Assembly (NCBI GenBank): GCA_021399435.1
Contig: JAJTUP010000042.1
Location: 543,443 to 607,442, forward strand
Direction of reading: 5' to 3'
Length of the DNA stretch: 64,000 nt
Source: Diaporthe sp. PMI_573
Lineage: Eukaryota; Ascomycota; Sordariomycetes; Diaporthales; Diaporthaceae
The position numbers and the translations under genes are program-made. The notes under the pieces are model-generated. The model worked only from the letters and a program-made list of their open reading frames with translations. It was not told where the DNA came from and ran no database searches. Shown in pieces: positions 62,510 through 64,000 of this stretch. How positions within the stretch are numbered: the first letter of the stretch is position 1; each line of letters starts with the position of its first letter.

Positions 62510-63095
62510 CCGAGACCCGCGTGTTACCACATGCCAAGAAGAGTGACTGGGGATCGACGAGTCGACAGTCAGCTCGACTCAATCCGATCGGAAACCCAGC
62601 ACAGTCTGAGACAGCAGAAGACAACGCGTTTCTCGGGGAGCCAGACTCAGAGCTCCCTCAGATCAGACCAGTCCAGATATAAGGACCCCAGAAGACCAAG
62701 AGGAGGACAACAGCAACTTGTTCCAATCCACCCTTGAAGCAGCTAGTATAGCTGAAGAAGACCAGACCGTCCTGCCGTCTGTAGAGCCGACAGAGACCCA
62801 AGACCTAAGACCCGCGTGTTACTACATGCCCAAGAAGAAAGACTGGGGATCGACGAGTCGACAGTCAGCTCGACTCAATCCGATCGAAAACCCAGCACAG
62901 CCCGAGACAGCGGAAGACAGCGCGTCTCTCGGGGAGCCAGATTCAGAGCTCACATCAGACCAGAGCGGTCCAGAAACAAAGACCCCAGAAGACCAAGAAG
63001 AGGACAACGACGATTCGTTCCAGTCCACTCTTGAAGCAGCCGGCGAGGCTGAAGAAGAAGATCAGACCATTCCGTAGACAGTCGAGTCGGCAGAA
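62510..63095 (+). repeat. Tandem duplication in the gypsy leader/gag N-terminus
   Basis: Two successive copies of about 295 bases each (for example GCGTGTTAC at 62519 and again at 62814, and GGATCGACGAGTCGACAGTC in both). The second copy is open and encodes MPKKKDWGSTSRQSARLNPIE...QSTLEAAGEAEEEDQ; the first carries a small indel that shifts its frame. Confidence 0.75.
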
Positions 63096-63185
63096 ACCCT
63101 CAGACCAAGACCCAGCAGAACAACTTCCAAAGAGAAGCGATGTCTAAACTACGGCAACGACCAAGGCCACCAAGATGAGCTTGCA

Positions 63186-64000
63186 ATGCTCAGGGCGAGG
63201 ATTGCAGAGCTCGAGGCCCAGGAAAGAACCCCGAGCCCGCCTCGACGGCAAACGCGAACCCACCGTGGAAAGCGCTTTGGTGGCAGCTTTTTTCAGACCG
63301 ATGGGCATGGCCCGCCCTGGCCGGTGTTTGAGAAGTATATGGGAAACAGATGGAAAGAACCCAAGTTACGACCGCAAGGAGAAGCCCCTCGCAAGGACCC
63401 CTCCGTCCTTTAAGGGCGACAAAACAAACCTTTGACAACTGGATTCGGAGCTAGCCGACAGTTCGAGGAAGACAAGCCTTGTTTCCGAACCGAGCAAAGT
63501 CGGATGAGACACCTGATGAACCTGCTTGAAGGCAATGCGGAAAGAGCACTGGAAACGCGGTACCAGTCTGAGACACGACCGTTCTCCTGTGGTCGCAGAG
63601 ATGATTCAAGAGCTGGAAACCGTTTAACCACGACCCGAACCAAGCCTCAGCAGCCAGAGAGGCCCTGAAGACTCACGAGTACGACCCAGCCAAACGCCAC
63701 GACATCCATGAATTCATCGCCAAGTTTAACTCACTAGCCCGTAAAGCTAGATCCCAGAAGAAGACTGGAAGCGAACCTGTGGGACCATATTCCTCCGACA
63801 CTCGACCACCACCTGTTAAGATACAGCAAAGACCCAAATGTCACATACGAAGAGTTCTGTCAGTGTGTGGCCGACGCTGCTTACAGCAGTCAGCGAGCGT
63901 ATGAGAAACGCCAGGCAAAGCAACACACCCGGTCGAAGGATGGTACGGAGAAGGTGCAAACTCGCGAGAACGACAAGCGCCAGTACAAGAACCCCAGGAA
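63186..64000 (+). pseudogene. Gypsy gag, frame-shifted
   Basis: The gag-like sequence reads in pieces across frames: RARIAELEAQ, then FFQTDGHGPPWPVFEKY, RMRHLMNLLEGNAERALETRYQSE, then EALKTHEYDPAKRHDIHEFIAKFNSLARKA and, up to the window end, a basic tail (YEKRQAKQHTRSKDG). The order fits a gypsy gag with its capsid core. Several frame changes and stops separate the pieces. Protease and later domains would lie beyond 64000. Confidence 0.6.

Larger units (their letters stand above)
62198..64000 (+). mobile_element. Ty3/gypsy retrotransposon, 5' end (continues past window)
   Basis: The LTR at 62198-62401 is followed by a leader with a tandem duplication and by a damaged gag region to the end of the window. 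The element may be complete beyond 64000. The same LTR family supplied the copies at 22527, 23247 and 35048. Confidence 0.75.

Noticed and set aside
1..64000. Starship-type giant element with a DUF3435 captain recombinase
   Set aside because: No tyrosine-recombinase motif set was seen in any frame; ends would probably lie outside such a window.
1..64000. tRNA or rRNA genes
   Set aside because: No cloverleaf with an A/B box or rRNA-like stretch caught my eye; a covariance-model scan would be decisive and could not be run.

Overview
The window is fungal nuclear DNA, most likely from a filamentous ascomycete (Pezizomycotina). The signs are short GT...AG introns, fungal-type genes (NmrA-like oxidoreductases, transcription factors with AflR-like or fungal_trans-like C-termini, an RNF216-type RBR ligase, an HNH_2-type protein, a CorA-like protein), typical fungal transposons (pogo/Fot, hAT, Ty1/copia, Ty3/gypsy, Tad1-like LINE), and W-to-stop changes in one hAT that look like repeat-induced point mutation (RIP). 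It is gene-poor accessory sequence dominated by nested transposons and gene fragments. No database search was run; all family names come from reading motifs.

Layout. 1-8.2 kb: remnant of an amidohydrolase, a multi-exon membrane-protein gene (2202-3555), a 5'-truncated hAT (about 4.3-6.2 kb), and a four-helix membrane-protein gene broken at about 8170. 8.17-11.2 kb: a 5'-truncated copia element with an open pol frame and a 3' LTR, peppered with a CGTACG/CGTGCG/CGCACG motif. 11.27-12.0 kb: 3' half of an RBR ubiquitin-ligase gene. 13-18.7 kb: broken genes, a truncated hAT, a copia gag remnant and a pogo fragment. 19.56-22.33 kb: a complete hAT with its 8-bp target-site duplication and six in-frame stops. 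22.49-23.12 kb: a hAT-like MITE with exact 8-bp duplication carrying a nested solo LTR. 23.3-26.9 kb: a second copia element that has lost RT and RNase H. 26.9-32 kb: pseudogenes of a kinase, a CorA-like protein and an MFS transporter. 33.03-36.29 kb: an old degenerate hAT with a nested solo LTR.

38.8-39.7 kb: an intact NmrA-like gene. 40.20-42.53 kb: a complete pogo element with identical 168-bp inverted repeats and an open 560-residue transposase. 42.8-45.5 kb: two regulator-gene remnants and a BTB gene with a stop. 45.6-48.7 kb: three minus-strand frames of unknown function, one with a Myb-like helix. 52.2-53.7 kb: an HNH-nuclease-domain gene. About 54.0-59.56 kb: a Tad1-like LINE with both frames open. 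60.4-61.6 kb: an NmrA/isoflavone-reductase-like gene with four exons and three introns. 62.2-64.0 kb: the 5' LTR and start of a gypsy element whose LTR family also supplied the other LTR copies in the window.

The genes do not form an evident pathway. What holds the window together is transposon history: exact target-site duplications and nesting order several insertions. The most unusual signal is the dense CGYRCG motif array confined to one copia element, in all codon phases and both orientations, together with hAT ends that each carry their own short subterminal repeat.
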